Positions 26,504-37,754 of a DNA stretch of 64,000 bases are shown here, in pieces (position 1 is the first letter of the stretch; the number at the start of each line of letters is the position of its first letter). The position numbers were made by a program, and so were the translations under genes. A model generated the notes under the pieces. That model had not been told where the DNA came from. It saw only the letters and a program-made list of their open reading frames with translations, and did not search any database. Origin of the DNA: Daucus carota subsp. sativus (lineage: Eukaryota; Streptophyta; Magnoliopsida; Apiales; Apiaceae). The stretch covers positions 31,298,527 through 31,362,526 of the forward strand of contig NC_030384.2 in assembly GCF_001625215.2 (NCBI RefSeq), read 5' to 3'.

Positions 26504-27462
26504 TGTTATACAATCTGCGCAAAAAACCAACAATACAATACGTGCGTGCGTTTGTGTGTGTGTGACAAAACAGTAGGCGTAAGGAGACAAAACAGAACGA
26601 AGGATATATGAATGGAAATCCGAGTCCAGTGCGTAACTGTCTCCTTAAAGCGTATTTCGCCCTCACCGTATGTGATGAACGATCGCCTCCCAGGATAAAA
26701 CGGATTGAACGATGCAGTAAGCACCTTCGACGAACAAGAACAAGACTGAGAACTATCACCGACGCGGCTAGGGTTTTTGGACGTGAGAGGCTGTGTATAT
26801 TTCGTGAATCCAAACCCTAAACTATAATGAATATATATAGGCAGTGCAAGACTTGTGCGCTACGCTTTGTAATTAATTAAAACGCGTTAATTAATTCACA
26901 CGGTTATAAATTAAATCCGAAATCAAATCGAATTAATTTAAAACCAAACAATTAATCCGAAATCAAATCGGAATTAATTTCTGTCAATTTAATTGAGCCC
27001 AAGCCCAGTGGAAAATTAAATTCAGCAAAACTAGTCCGTAATTCTTCGGGCCCAGATTTTGCTGCATTCGTGTCCGCAGGTCGCACACGCGGAAAAGCCC
27101 GAGGCTTGCGAAGCCACGAAACTCCCCTCGAAATCCCACAATTTGCACCCCCCCCTGCGCGCACGTAGGTGGTGGAGCATAACATACTAACACAAGTTAA
27201 ACACTACAAAAGTGTTCTACTATATAAACCCATTAAAGGCCTATATTCTTTTCTATGTGGGATACTAGTTCTCTTTTCCATTTTTCCACTACCAAGGAAG
27301 CAACTTTGGATCATCACAACTCATCCATTCCTTAGTCGTTTTGAGTGAATAAACATGCGTTGGAAAGCTCTCTCGGAGGAGAACATAATCCAAGCATAAC
27401 CCGCCACGAGCACGTAGCCGAGCCTCACTCAAATTGGTGCTCAAAATGACAAATTTCCAACA
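26504..27462 (-). repeat. copia 3' LTR, complete
   Basis: 959 bp, beginning on the minus strand TGTTGGAAATTTGTCATT and ending GCAGATTGTATAACA. A TATA-like TATATATATTCATTATAG lies on the minus strand at about 26839-26822. Bases 26504-26759 have no counterpart in the 5' LTR. Confidence 0.9.
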
Positions 27463-28081
27463 ATCCCCCACATGGGTGAGATTGATGATTTTTCAGTAGC
27501 ACACACCAGACAGACAGACACGGGGTTTGACTTTTGGTGATAGTTTCTGCGATCAGATATAGCATACGATAGGTAGAGAATGCTCCTTGAACCTTCGCTC
27601 GATTAAGCACATCGACTTTACTGGTAGACAGTGGACGTGCTTGTCCTTGAACTGTTCGACCGTTTGTGTAAACGATGATATACTTATCACTATATCCTTT
27701 CTGACTTGTTCAGTTCTCATGAGTATGTCCATTTTGGCCATGGAACATCGTCCTGGTTCTGCGGGAGTTTCTAAAGAATTGTGCCTTGCAATTCTCCTTT
27801 GAAGCGGCCCCACTTCTCTCCTACATAGGTGATCTTTATCTTATAGAGTAACCCGCGTTTACCTAACTGAATTCCATGCGTGTACCACTCCATGTATTCA
27901 CCAAAGATCATTAAAAGCTCAAGGCTTAACCTCGTACCTTACGGGTCTCACTGTTTCTTCATCATAGGAACAGGCCAGGGGTTACCCCCACAGTGATTAG
28001 GTCATCATGATTTAGTTGTCCCATTGAACCAAGTTCTTGGGATCTCCAGTCAGCAATGGTTGGGTGTCCACCATGATGCCG
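27463..28081 (-). other. copia 3' untranslated region between pol and LTR
   Basis: About 620 bp between the pol stop (TAA at 28084-28082) and the polypurine tract next to the 3' LTR. I see no additional ORF such as an env-like gene. Confidence 0.6.
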
Positions 28082-31000
28082 TTAAGCTATAGGCTTAAGA
28101 CCCATTCCTCTCGATGATTTCTCAACCACTTCTCTTGGTAACCCTTTGGTTAGCGGATCCGCAATATTATCCTTTGACGGTATATAGTCAATAGTGATAA
28201 TTCCGGTTGAGATTAATTGTCTAATGGAACTATGTCGTCGTTGTGACAGTCCAGGAATCCGGGGGTCTGGATTCTGACGTCACCACATAAAACCCATTTT
28301 TAAACACTTTCGAAAACCTGTAAATTTTTTTTTTTTTTTTTTTTGAAATGATAGTCAAAGTCAAAGGATTTAAAACTTGAAATTCAAACTTGAAAGCCAT
28401 AATAAAAGATCTGAAAGACGTTAAATGAATGATTCGAAAGAGAACATCTTCACCCCCAAAACAACAGGATCGCATCCAGGCTATAGTATTGAAATTAGAA
28501 TCAACCACTATTATTACCCAACATCTCTTACCAAATCAGATCATCTTCGATAAGAAGAATCACTGTCAACTATTCCAGCTATGACTTACATCTGAATCTC
28601 AATAGCACAACTTGAGCTAGCATCAACCTTATCAATCTTCCTGGACACTTCCTGACCACTGAATCCTCAACTCTGTCTCCTCGCCTAGCATTAGCCTTAT
28701 TCACCATCACAGTCTAGCCACTCATCTTTAAGCCTTTCTGAAATGGTTAAAAGAGAATAGCAAGAGTGAGCAACAATGCTCAGCAAGTAATAATAAACAA
28801 TGAAAGTTCTGAAGTGATATACCAGAAATTCTCGAGTTCAAGATATAAAAAGATTCAACCTGAGTTCACAAATTCAGGTATTGTATAAAAGAATCACAAG
28901 ACCTTGCAGCAATAGAAACCTGAGGAATTCAATCCTTCACAAGAGAATTATTGAATTGGACTATCACATTTTAATTAAAAACCAAGGTTAGGATGCTGAT
29001 CAGTCATACCTAACCCCGAGCAGGCCCCGCCATGCTCTATCACTGGATCCAAGGCACTCATTGGCCTTACATGACCACGAATCTGGTCCACAGGTTTATA
29101 TAAAAACAATAATCCAATTCTCTAATTCAATTCAAGAAGCCAATGTAAATTAACAGAACATCATCATAAATATCATCAACAACAGAATAATTTCAATTCA
29201 AACTTTGATAATAATCTATTCATAAATCATGATCCATCATTTCATAAATCACAGTTCAGGAAATCCTCAACTATTCAGTATCCTCCATTATCGGCTAAGC
29301 AACTGAATTTAGCCTGCTAAACCAGCATGACCATGGCGGGTTGAATAATCAAGAAGATCCCAATTCATTCAAAGCTCTAACTATCACTGAGCAACACATG
29401 CTTCAATGACAATCTGAACTTCGAATTAATTTGTAAAACGGAAATTCTTTAGAAACTTGAAGATTAGAAAGAATGGTTCAGAATACTCGCACTTTCGAAC
29501 ATTGAAAAGAAAGGTATGAATACTTGAAACATATACCAAAGGAATGGATCAGAATATTTGCAATATATCCAAGAGAAAGGTTTAGGATACTTGCAACACA
29601 TATAGAAAAGAATGGATCAGAATATGCAATATATCCAAAAGCAGGGTGTAGGATACTTGCCTTAAATCTGACTCCAATCTCACATCTCTATCTCATCTTT
29701 CAACTTTCACAATCTATGCATCTCGTAATCTCTAGACCATCTCTAGTTATACTTTATTCGCCACATCGCTTCGCTTACTCGATTCATCCCTTATTCGCTT
29801 TGCAATACCCTTCCGACTTTCTGACGTCTTCAAGCGTACACGTCTCGTCCAAATCCTTTACGAGAATAAAATAATACTATAATCACTAATCAATTTATCG
29901 CATATGCATATCACGTATATCGATACCCACTTATATATCCCTTTACCTATCAAGTATCACTTAACACATAATCATGCTTTGACTCTATCATATAGTCAAG
30001 TCATATATCACAAATCAATCATATAATTCCTGTCGAAATCCGACATCGTCTCGTCTAGTTGTAGGACTATCCATATGTTATCCTATTCTGTCCAACAACC
30101 AATCAACCAATTCCAACTCCTATAATCCATACGTTCTTATCCCATATTAATCAAATCATGACACTATGTCATATAAGTCATTTATCACATATGTACCATA
30201 TTAGGAATAACCACATATATCACGTAATCATCAATTCATAACAACCAAGTCACGTATAGTCACATATTGCATATTACATAGCATATAATCACATTCTAGA
30301 TTCAATCATATTATCTCGTCATATTAGAATAGACTTCATGAGCTTTCATCTCTCTTTCGTTTCACTCGATTCCGACTTACGGATCAAAAGATATGTTCAA
30401 AACAGTTTTCTCACTCTCCTATCGGCACATAACACATCCAACCAATAGCAGACAACACACAACACATAAGGTTTCCCATCCCAATTGATGTCAAATCAAC
30501 TCTTGGGTTAAAAATGATTTTTCGGGAATTTTCTGGAAATTTTTAAACATTTTTCGGAATTAAAATCGATAAAAGAATCACTTTTCAAATAAATAATCAA
30601 GTCCCAAATACTTGAAATTGGACTTGAAATCATTCCTAAACAATTATCGAGCCTTGAAAATAATTTGGAAAAATATTTTAAAGCTCGAAACTATTTTTCG
30701 GAATTTTTAAATCAAAAAGGATAATTAAATCCAAATAATTAATCAATTAAAATCAATTAATAATTAATTAAAATAATTAATCAATTAATATTTAAATTAA
30801 TTGACCAATTAAAATAATTAATTACTAATTAAAATTAATTAATAAACTAATTTAGATTTATTTTTGAATAAAGAATCAATTAAAAACTATTTTTAAAATT
30901 AAAATACATAAATAAAAACATTTTTGAAAATCAAAAGGTTTAAAGTGTAAACTTTAAAACGTTTGAGGTCTGGATTGGTAAAACAGAAACTAGGGTGCTA

Positions 31001-34000
31001 CAACTTCACCACTTTCAAAAGTTTGGGGGCTAAACGGCACTTTCGCCGTCGCCGCCCCCAGACTCGCCGCCGGCGAGTCGCCGGTGTTGCCACCACGCCC
31101 AGAACTCAGCGAAACACTCCAGATTCATCAACTAGTATCCCAGGAACTCGTTTCTGAAATCAAAACATCCAATAGATCAATATATAAGCCGGAAAAACTC
31201 CACGAAACTCGCCGTCGCCGGCGAGTTCGTTTTGCCCCGGCAAGTCGATTCCAGGCTCCCACGTCCGATTTAAAAACTGAAATCGATTCTTCTCAACTCA
31301 ACAAACAGGCTGATACCCTCCAATTTTACCCAGATCTCCCCGATTACAAAGCCCCAAATATCAATTTAGAACATTCATACACCTTCAAGAACATTCAAAA
31401 ACATAACTTAATAATCAAACCCCTTTTTCTAGGTGTTATGGAACTCAAAAATCAACATATAATATACCAAAACGACGAGAAAAACACGTTCTACAACATG
31501 GAATCATCAAAACAATCAAACAACCACGTTTGCAAAAATTCACTATTTAAATCATAGTAATTCGAATTTTAAAACTTCGATTACTCCCTACCTGTGAATC
31601 TCATGTTGTTTTTGATGATTGATTTGGGTTCTACTCTTCGATATCTTCAATTTGACTATTTGCACGCTTGATTCTGACTCCAATAACACCTTCAAATCCT
31701 CGTTTGATTATGAAGAACACGAAGAACGCAGCTCGGTTTCTCTCGGTATTCGTGAAAAGAAACTGGTGAAATGATTTTACGGGTGAAAATCAGCTCTAGA
31801 AAGGTCTATTTATATTTACAAATAATTGGTACCCCTTTGGATCGTATATGACATGAAAATACGTATTTAGTAGCTTTATATTAATAAAACGGGGTCCAAT
31901 CGGTACCGGTTTTCGAGATAATCATCAAAACGGGACTTTTTAATCAGTCATTAGTATGCGGGTCCCATTTGTAATTATTACAAGATAAGAATTAATATAA
32001 TAATCAAAATATCTAGTTTCACGCTTATCGAGACAAACTGGATAATTATCAACAATTAAAATACCCGAAACTCCGCCGGACCGACTCCGGGAAAAACCGT
32101 ACTCCGGATCGAAAAAGTCAAAACACGAAAAATGTCCGGAATATTGAAATTAGGCTAAAGGTAAGTTTTCTCGAAACTTCCGGGAAGAAAAATCGCTACA
32201 CCGTTACGAGTGGACGGTTTTACGGAAGTCACATAATTAATAAATAAATATAAATATACACAATTAAATCCGTAAATCGATTATAAAATCATCCAACATT
32301 CCATAAATCCATATGAAAATATCCAAATAAACTATATTTTCTCCTGAGCATATAGACATTGGAATCTCTCAAATACGAGCACATATGAGCGGTTAACGCA
32401 ATAAACCAGATAATATAAAATTCACAAAAATTCATATATTAATCATATAATACTCATAATTAACCATAATTAATTAACCAACAAATCCACCAATACCACT
32501 TACTCACATCACACATATATTCACATAATAATCATCTAAAATTTTCAAAACAATATATGAAAATCAGTTTTAAAAATACAATTATTTATCAATAACACAA
32601 TAACCCGGGGTTTAAATATAAAACCTTGAAAACTCATTAAACTGGAATAAAATATTAAATCTTATTCCCTTCTTTTTAAGAAAAATCACTTTTAATACTA
32701 ATAAAAATATTTTTAAAAATCCTGGTCATTACAGTCGTCGTATATGACGGGACTTTCCATTATACATTGTGCTCTGTGCTCTGCCAATAGCGGATTGACT
32801 ATCACAGTGTATCCCTATTGCAGTCACAGGCCTCGGCCATCTTGGAATATCCTCCAGAAATTGGCGTAGATATTCAGCCTCTTCAGCACATTTATCTAAA
32901 GCCACAAACTCAGCTTCCATTGTGGAGTGAGTTATAACCGTTTGCTTGGAGGATTTCCATGATACTGCTGCTCCAGCTAGTGTAAACACGTAGCCACTCG
33001 TAGACTTTAGTGCCTTCTTGCTAGATATCCAGTTTGCGTCAGTATATCCTTCTAATACTGCTGGGTATCTGCCATAATGCAATCCATAGTCTCGAGTTCC
33101 CCTTAGGTACCTTAGTACCCTTATGATCGCTTTCCAGTGATCATCTCCAGGATTACTCGTGAACCTACTCAACTTGCTAATTGAGTACGCAATGTCTGGT
33201 CTTGTACAACTCATTAAGTACATCAGACTTCCAATTATCCTAGAGTACTCCAACTGAGAGACTCCCTCACCTTTATTCTTGGATAGATGTAAAGTCATAT
33301 CCACAGGTGTCCTAGCTTTCTCAGTATCATCCTTAAGAAACCTCTCAAGGATCTTGTCAACGTAATGAGGTTGAATTAGTGCGAGACCCTCTGATGTTCT
33401 AGAAATTTGGATTCCTAGAATTACATTTGCTAGTCCCATGTCTTTCATGTCAAATCTTGATTTTAACATGTCTTTTGTGGATTTGATCACTTTATCATTG
33501 CTTCCGGCAATAAGTAGATCATCCACATACAATGTCATCATGACATAACCGCTCTCGTCATCCTTGTAATAGGCACAGCTATCACATTCGTTGATCTTGA
33601 AGTTGTGTGCTAACACGACTTCATCAAATTTCTCATGCCATTTCATAGGCGCTTGCTTCAAGCCATATAGTGATTTCACTAATTTACAGACTTTCCTTTC
33701 TTGCCCAGGGACAGCAAACCCTTCAGGTTGTTCCATATAGATTTCCTCATCTATATCCCCATTTAGAAAAGCTGTTTTCACATCCATCTGAAGCACTGTT
33801 AAGTTTCGCATCGCAGCGATTGCAAACATCATCCTTATAGACGTGATTCTCGTCACAGGAGAATATGTATCAAAATAATCAAGGCCTTTCTGTTGCTTGT
33901 ATCCTTTGATTACAAGTCTGGCCTTATACTTATCAATGGTTCCGTCAGGTTTCAATTTCTTTTTGAAAACCCATTTGCTGCCTAGTGCTTTACAACCAGG

Positions 34001-36811
34001 TGGCAGGTCCACTAATTCCCAAGTGTGATTCTGTAATATAGAATCAATTTCGCTTTTGATGGCCTCTTTCCACATAGGTCCATCAAGTGAGGTGACCGCT
34101 TCCTTATAGGTTTTCGGATCACCTTCTTCGAGCAAATAGGTCATGAAGTCTGACCCAAAAGATTTCTCCGTTCGTTGTCTTTTGCTTCTCCTCACAACCC
34201 CCACATTTTCATCTTCACTTTCATCATTCTCATTTTCATCATCTACAGATTCATGAGTTCGTTTAGATGTCGTAGGGTGCTCGTTTCTTGGATTACAAGG
34301 AAACGTAGTCTCAAAGAATGAGGCATTTCTTGATTCCATGATCGTATTCTTTTGAATCTCAGGAATCTTAGAATCATACACAAGAAACCGATATGCTGTA
34401 CTACGTGGAGGATATCCGATGAAGATACAATCCACGGTTTTTGGACCAATCTTCACCTTCTTAGGTGTAGGGATCAGTACCTTAGCAAGGCACCCCCACA
34501 CTTTCAGGTGTTTGTAGCTCGGTTTCTTTTTCTCCCACATTTCATAAGGACTCACATCCTTATTCTTGCGCATAGTAATATTTAAAATATTATTTGCGCT
34601 TAAGATGGCTTCCCCCCACATAGATTGCGGAAGTCCAGAGCTTAGCAACATCGCATTCATCATCTCTTTGAGAGTGCGATTCTTCCTCTCAGCCACTCCA
34701 TTTGACTGAGGGGAGTATGGTGCAGTGACCTCATGGATTATACCATGTTGTGAACAGAATTCCCCAAACGGTTCAACATATTCACCTCCACGATCGCTAC
34801 GAATCCTTTTGATTTTCTCAGTTTGTTGTCTCTCGACTTCTTCCTTATAGATTTTAAATTTATCTATAGCTTCATCTTTGCTTTTCAGCAAATATACATA
34901 GCAGTATTTTGTACAATCATCTATGAATGTAATAAAATACTTATTTCCTCCTCTTGTTGGAGCGAATTTTAAATCACATATATCGCTATGTATTAGGTCC
35001 AGCACCTTGGTGTTTCTTTCCACACGTTTAAAAGATGATCTCGTTAATTTTGCCTCAACACAAGTTTCACACTTATGTTTTGAATCGATAGTTAATTTTG
35101 GTATGTATTCTTTTGCACTTAATCTTCGTAAAGTGTCATAATTCACATGTCCTAATCTAGCATGCCATAAATTAGGAGACTCAAGCAAGTAAGCAGAAGA
35201 ATTCTTCATTTCATTATTTTCCTTAATGGACATTACATTGAGCTTAAACAGCCCATCACTAGCATAGCCCTTGCCTACAAACATACCACTCTTAGACAAA
35301 ACAACTTTATCTGACTCTATTACAATGCGAAAGCCATGTTTACTCAACAAAGAACCGGACACAAGGTTCTTGCGAATATCAGGCACATAAAGTACATTCT
35401 TCAAAGTCAGATTCTTCCCAGAGGTCATCTTCAGAATCACCGTGCCTTCCCCTTCAATGGTAGAAGTCGCAGAGTTTCCCATGTAGAGCTTCTCACCAGC
35501 ATCAGAAGCTACAAGGCTAGAGAAAGTCGCCTTGTCGGAGCAAATATGCCTAGATGCTCCTGTATCAATCCACCATTCTCTCGGATTAGATCCAACCAGG
35601 TTCACCTCAGAGACCGTAGCACAGAGGTCTATATCACCTATCTCCTTGGAGATATCATCAACCATGTTTGCTTCTTTCTTCTTGGTCTTCTTAGGCTTCC
35701 TACAGTCAGCAGACCTATGACCAACTTTGTCACAGTTGAAGCACTTTCCTTGGAACTTCGAAGGCTTCGAAACTCCTCCTTTGGGTGCCAGTTTAGCCCC
35801 TTTCCCGGAACTGGTCTTCTTGGACTTGGAGCTTTGAGCATGCTCCACCATATTTGCCTTTTCACCGGCAATATGCTTCTTTCCAGATCCCCTGTTATTT
35901 TCTTCAATGCGAAGTCTAACAATCAGATCCTCCATAGTCATCTCCTTTCGCTTATGCTTAAGGTAGTTCTGGAAATCTTTCCATCCAGGAGGCAGCTTTT
36001 CTATTACAGCAGCAACTTGGAAAGATTCTGTGAGACCCATCCGCTCGGCATGCATCTCATGAATAATCAGCTGCAACTCTTGCACCTGACTGTCAACAGT
36101 CTTGGAATCCACCATCTTGTAGTCAAGAAAGCGTCCAACAATCCACTTCTTGGCACCGGCATCTTCGGTTTTATACTTACGATCAAGAGATTCCCATAAG
36201 TCCTTAGATGTTACCTTCGAACTGTACACGTCATACAGCGGGCCAGTCAGACCATTAAGCACATAGTTCCGACAGATATAGTCGGTGTGCTTCCATGCAT
36301 CAACGGCAAACACCGCCTGCGCATCGCTCTCAGCAGTGAGCATTGGTGTCTCTTCTCTCAGATAGCGAGACAAATTCAGTGTGGTCAGGTAGAACAACAT
36401 CTTCTGCTGCCACTGTTTGAAGTTCGTTCCGTTGAACTTTTCCGGCCTTTCAGCGTGAGCAGTAGGCACATGAGGCATAGGTGGCACAAAGGGCGCAACA
36501 GGCGCTGTATGCACAGCAGTCCCAACCGGCTGTGAAACATGTCCTGCCGGACAGTGTGTAAGTGGAACACTAAACTGACCAAAAGTCATGTGTCCCGCAG
36601 AACCATAGCCCGGAGGCGTAGTCCCAGAACTGTAGCCCGGAGGCGTAGTCCCGAAGCCGAAACCCGCAGGCGTAGGTCCAGAACCAGAGCCCGCAGGCGT
36701 AGGTCCAGAACCAGATGGCACACCCCCATCTGGATTAACCAGTGCGTTGGGGTTAGCCGACGCGGCTAGGGTTTTTGGACGTGAGAGGCTGTGTATATTT
36801 CGTGAATCCAA
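28082..36811 (-). pseudogene. copia gag-pol polyprotein, interrupted by a solo LTR
   Basis: A continuous reading frame of 1360 codons (36811-32729) plus the severed C terminus (28241-28082). Order: Pro/Gly-rich N-terminal Gag region; Gag core (about residues 120-310); zinc knuckle CFNCDKVGHRSADC (357-370); protease WWIDTGASRHIC (413-424); integrase with HARLGHVNYDTL and KCETC zinc-binding motifs, DLIHSDICD, YSPQSNGVAERKN; reverse transcriptase with KARLVIKGYKQQ, QMDVKTAFLNGD, YVDDLLIAGS; RNase H with GYTDANWISSKKALKSTSGY and STMEAEFVAL. The frame breaks after GKSRHIRR at the nested insertion and resumes with RHSSI, ending DPLTKGLPREV. The first codon of the open frame is TTG, with a stop two codons upstream. 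The first ATG in frame is codon 75, so normal Gag initiation seems lost. Confidence 0.93.
28242..32733 (-). mobile_element. Solo LTR (probably Ty3/gypsy type), 4.49 kb
   Basis: Inserted in the RNase H coding part of the copia element. On the minus strand it starts TGTAATGACCAGG and ends CTGTCACA, so it has TG...CA ends. It is flanked by GTCGT on both sides (28237-28241 and 32734-32738). Removing it with one GTCGT restores the pol reading RHIRRRH, which proves the insertion boundaries. I found no second LTR copy, primer-binding site, polypurine tract or pol motif inside. The long open frames it contains (for example 31084-31557 on the plus strand) have no known domain. The TGTAATGACC start is common among plant gypsy chromovirus LTRs, so that class is inferred. 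Confidence 0.75.
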
Positions 36812-37459
36812 ACCCTAAACTATAATGAATATATATAGGCAGTGCAAGACTTGTGCGCTACGCTTTGTAATTAATTAAAACGCGTTAATTAATTCACACG
36901 GTTATAAATTAAATCCGAAATCAAATCGAATTAATTTAAAACCAAACAATTAATCCGAAATCAAATCGGAATTAATTTCTGTCAATTTAATTGAGCCCAA
37001 GCCCAGTGGAAAATTAAATTCAGCAAAACTAGTCCGTAATTCTTCGGGCCCAGATTTTGCTGCATTCGTGTCCGCAGGTCGCACACGCGGAAAAGCCCGA
37101 GGCTTGCGAAGCCACGAAACTCCCCTCGAAATCCCACAATTTGCACCCCCCCTGCGCGCACGTAGGTGGTGGAGCATAACATACTAACACAAGTTAAACA
37201 CTACAAAAGTGTTCTACTATATAAACCCATTAAAGGCCTATATTCTTTTCTATGTGGGATACTAGTTCTCTTTTCCATTTTTCCACTACCAAGGAAGCAA
37301 CTTTGGATCATCACAACTCATCCATTCCTTAGTCGTTTTGAGTGAATAAACATGCGTTGGAAAGCTCTCTCGGAGGAGAACATAATCCAAGCATAACCCG
37401 CCACGAGCACGTAGCCGAGCCTCACTCAAATTGGTGCTCAAAATGACAAATTTCCAACA
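36758..37459 (-). repeat. copia 5' LTR, truncated and fused to gag
   Basis: 702 bp equivalent to 26760-27462 of the 3' LTR. At 36758/36757 the sequence switches directly into Gag codons (GCT AAC CCC). The missing piece includes the rest of the LTR, the primer-binding site and leader. Confidence 0.88.
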
Positions 37460-37754
37460 GATTGTATACATTTGGTTTGGACACGGAGACCAAGAAAAAG
37501 TGTAAAAAGTGAGTAAAGTGAGATGAAAAGTGAGTAAAGTGATGGGACCCATTTATATTTAATGATAGATTTGAGATAGTGGAGGAAAATAGTGGGTGTA
37601 ATAGTGTTTATATTATTATAGAATGGAGATAGTGGAAGAAAGAAGTGGGTGTAATAGTGTTTTATATTATTAAAAGTTACTATATTTGAAATGTATAGAA
37701 ATGATGGGACGTCCCAAAAAGGAAACTGTATAGAATTGATTGGGACGGAGGGAG

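Larger units (their letters stand above)
26504..37459 (-). mobile_element. Ty1/copia LTR retrotransposon, young, nested
   Basis: Minus-oriented element with 5-bp target duplication GATTG at 26499-26503 and 37460-37464. The 3' LTR (left) is 26504-27462 (959 bp, TG...CA). The 5' LTR (right) is 36758-37459 and lacks 256 bp at its gag-proximal end. Over the shared 702-703 bp the LTRs appear to differ only in a C run (8 versus 7), so insertion is recent. The polypurine tract GTGGGGGAT precedes the 3' LTR at 27463-27475. gag-pol runs from about 36811 to 32734 and resumes at 28241-28082 on the far side of a nested solo LTR. No primer-binding site is visible between the 5' LTR and gag. Confidence 0.92.
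26482..37754. mobile_element. Stowaway MITE split by the copia insertion
   Basis: The left stub CACCCTCCGTCCTGGTAGATTG (26482-26503) and the right part (37460-37754), ending GGGACGGAGGGAG, are the two pieces of one Stowaway element. TA flanks are at 26480-26481 and 37755-37756. Everything between is the copia element and its nested insert. Confidence 0.75.

Noticed and set aside
31084-31557. 157-codon open frame on the plus strand
   Set aside because: Lies in the solo LTR, antisense to its direction, with no known domain and no matching neighbouring exon.
35336-36199. Long open frame (287 codons) on the plus strand
   Set aside because: It is the complement of the copia gag-pol frame, has no recognisable domain and lies wholly inside the retrotransposon.
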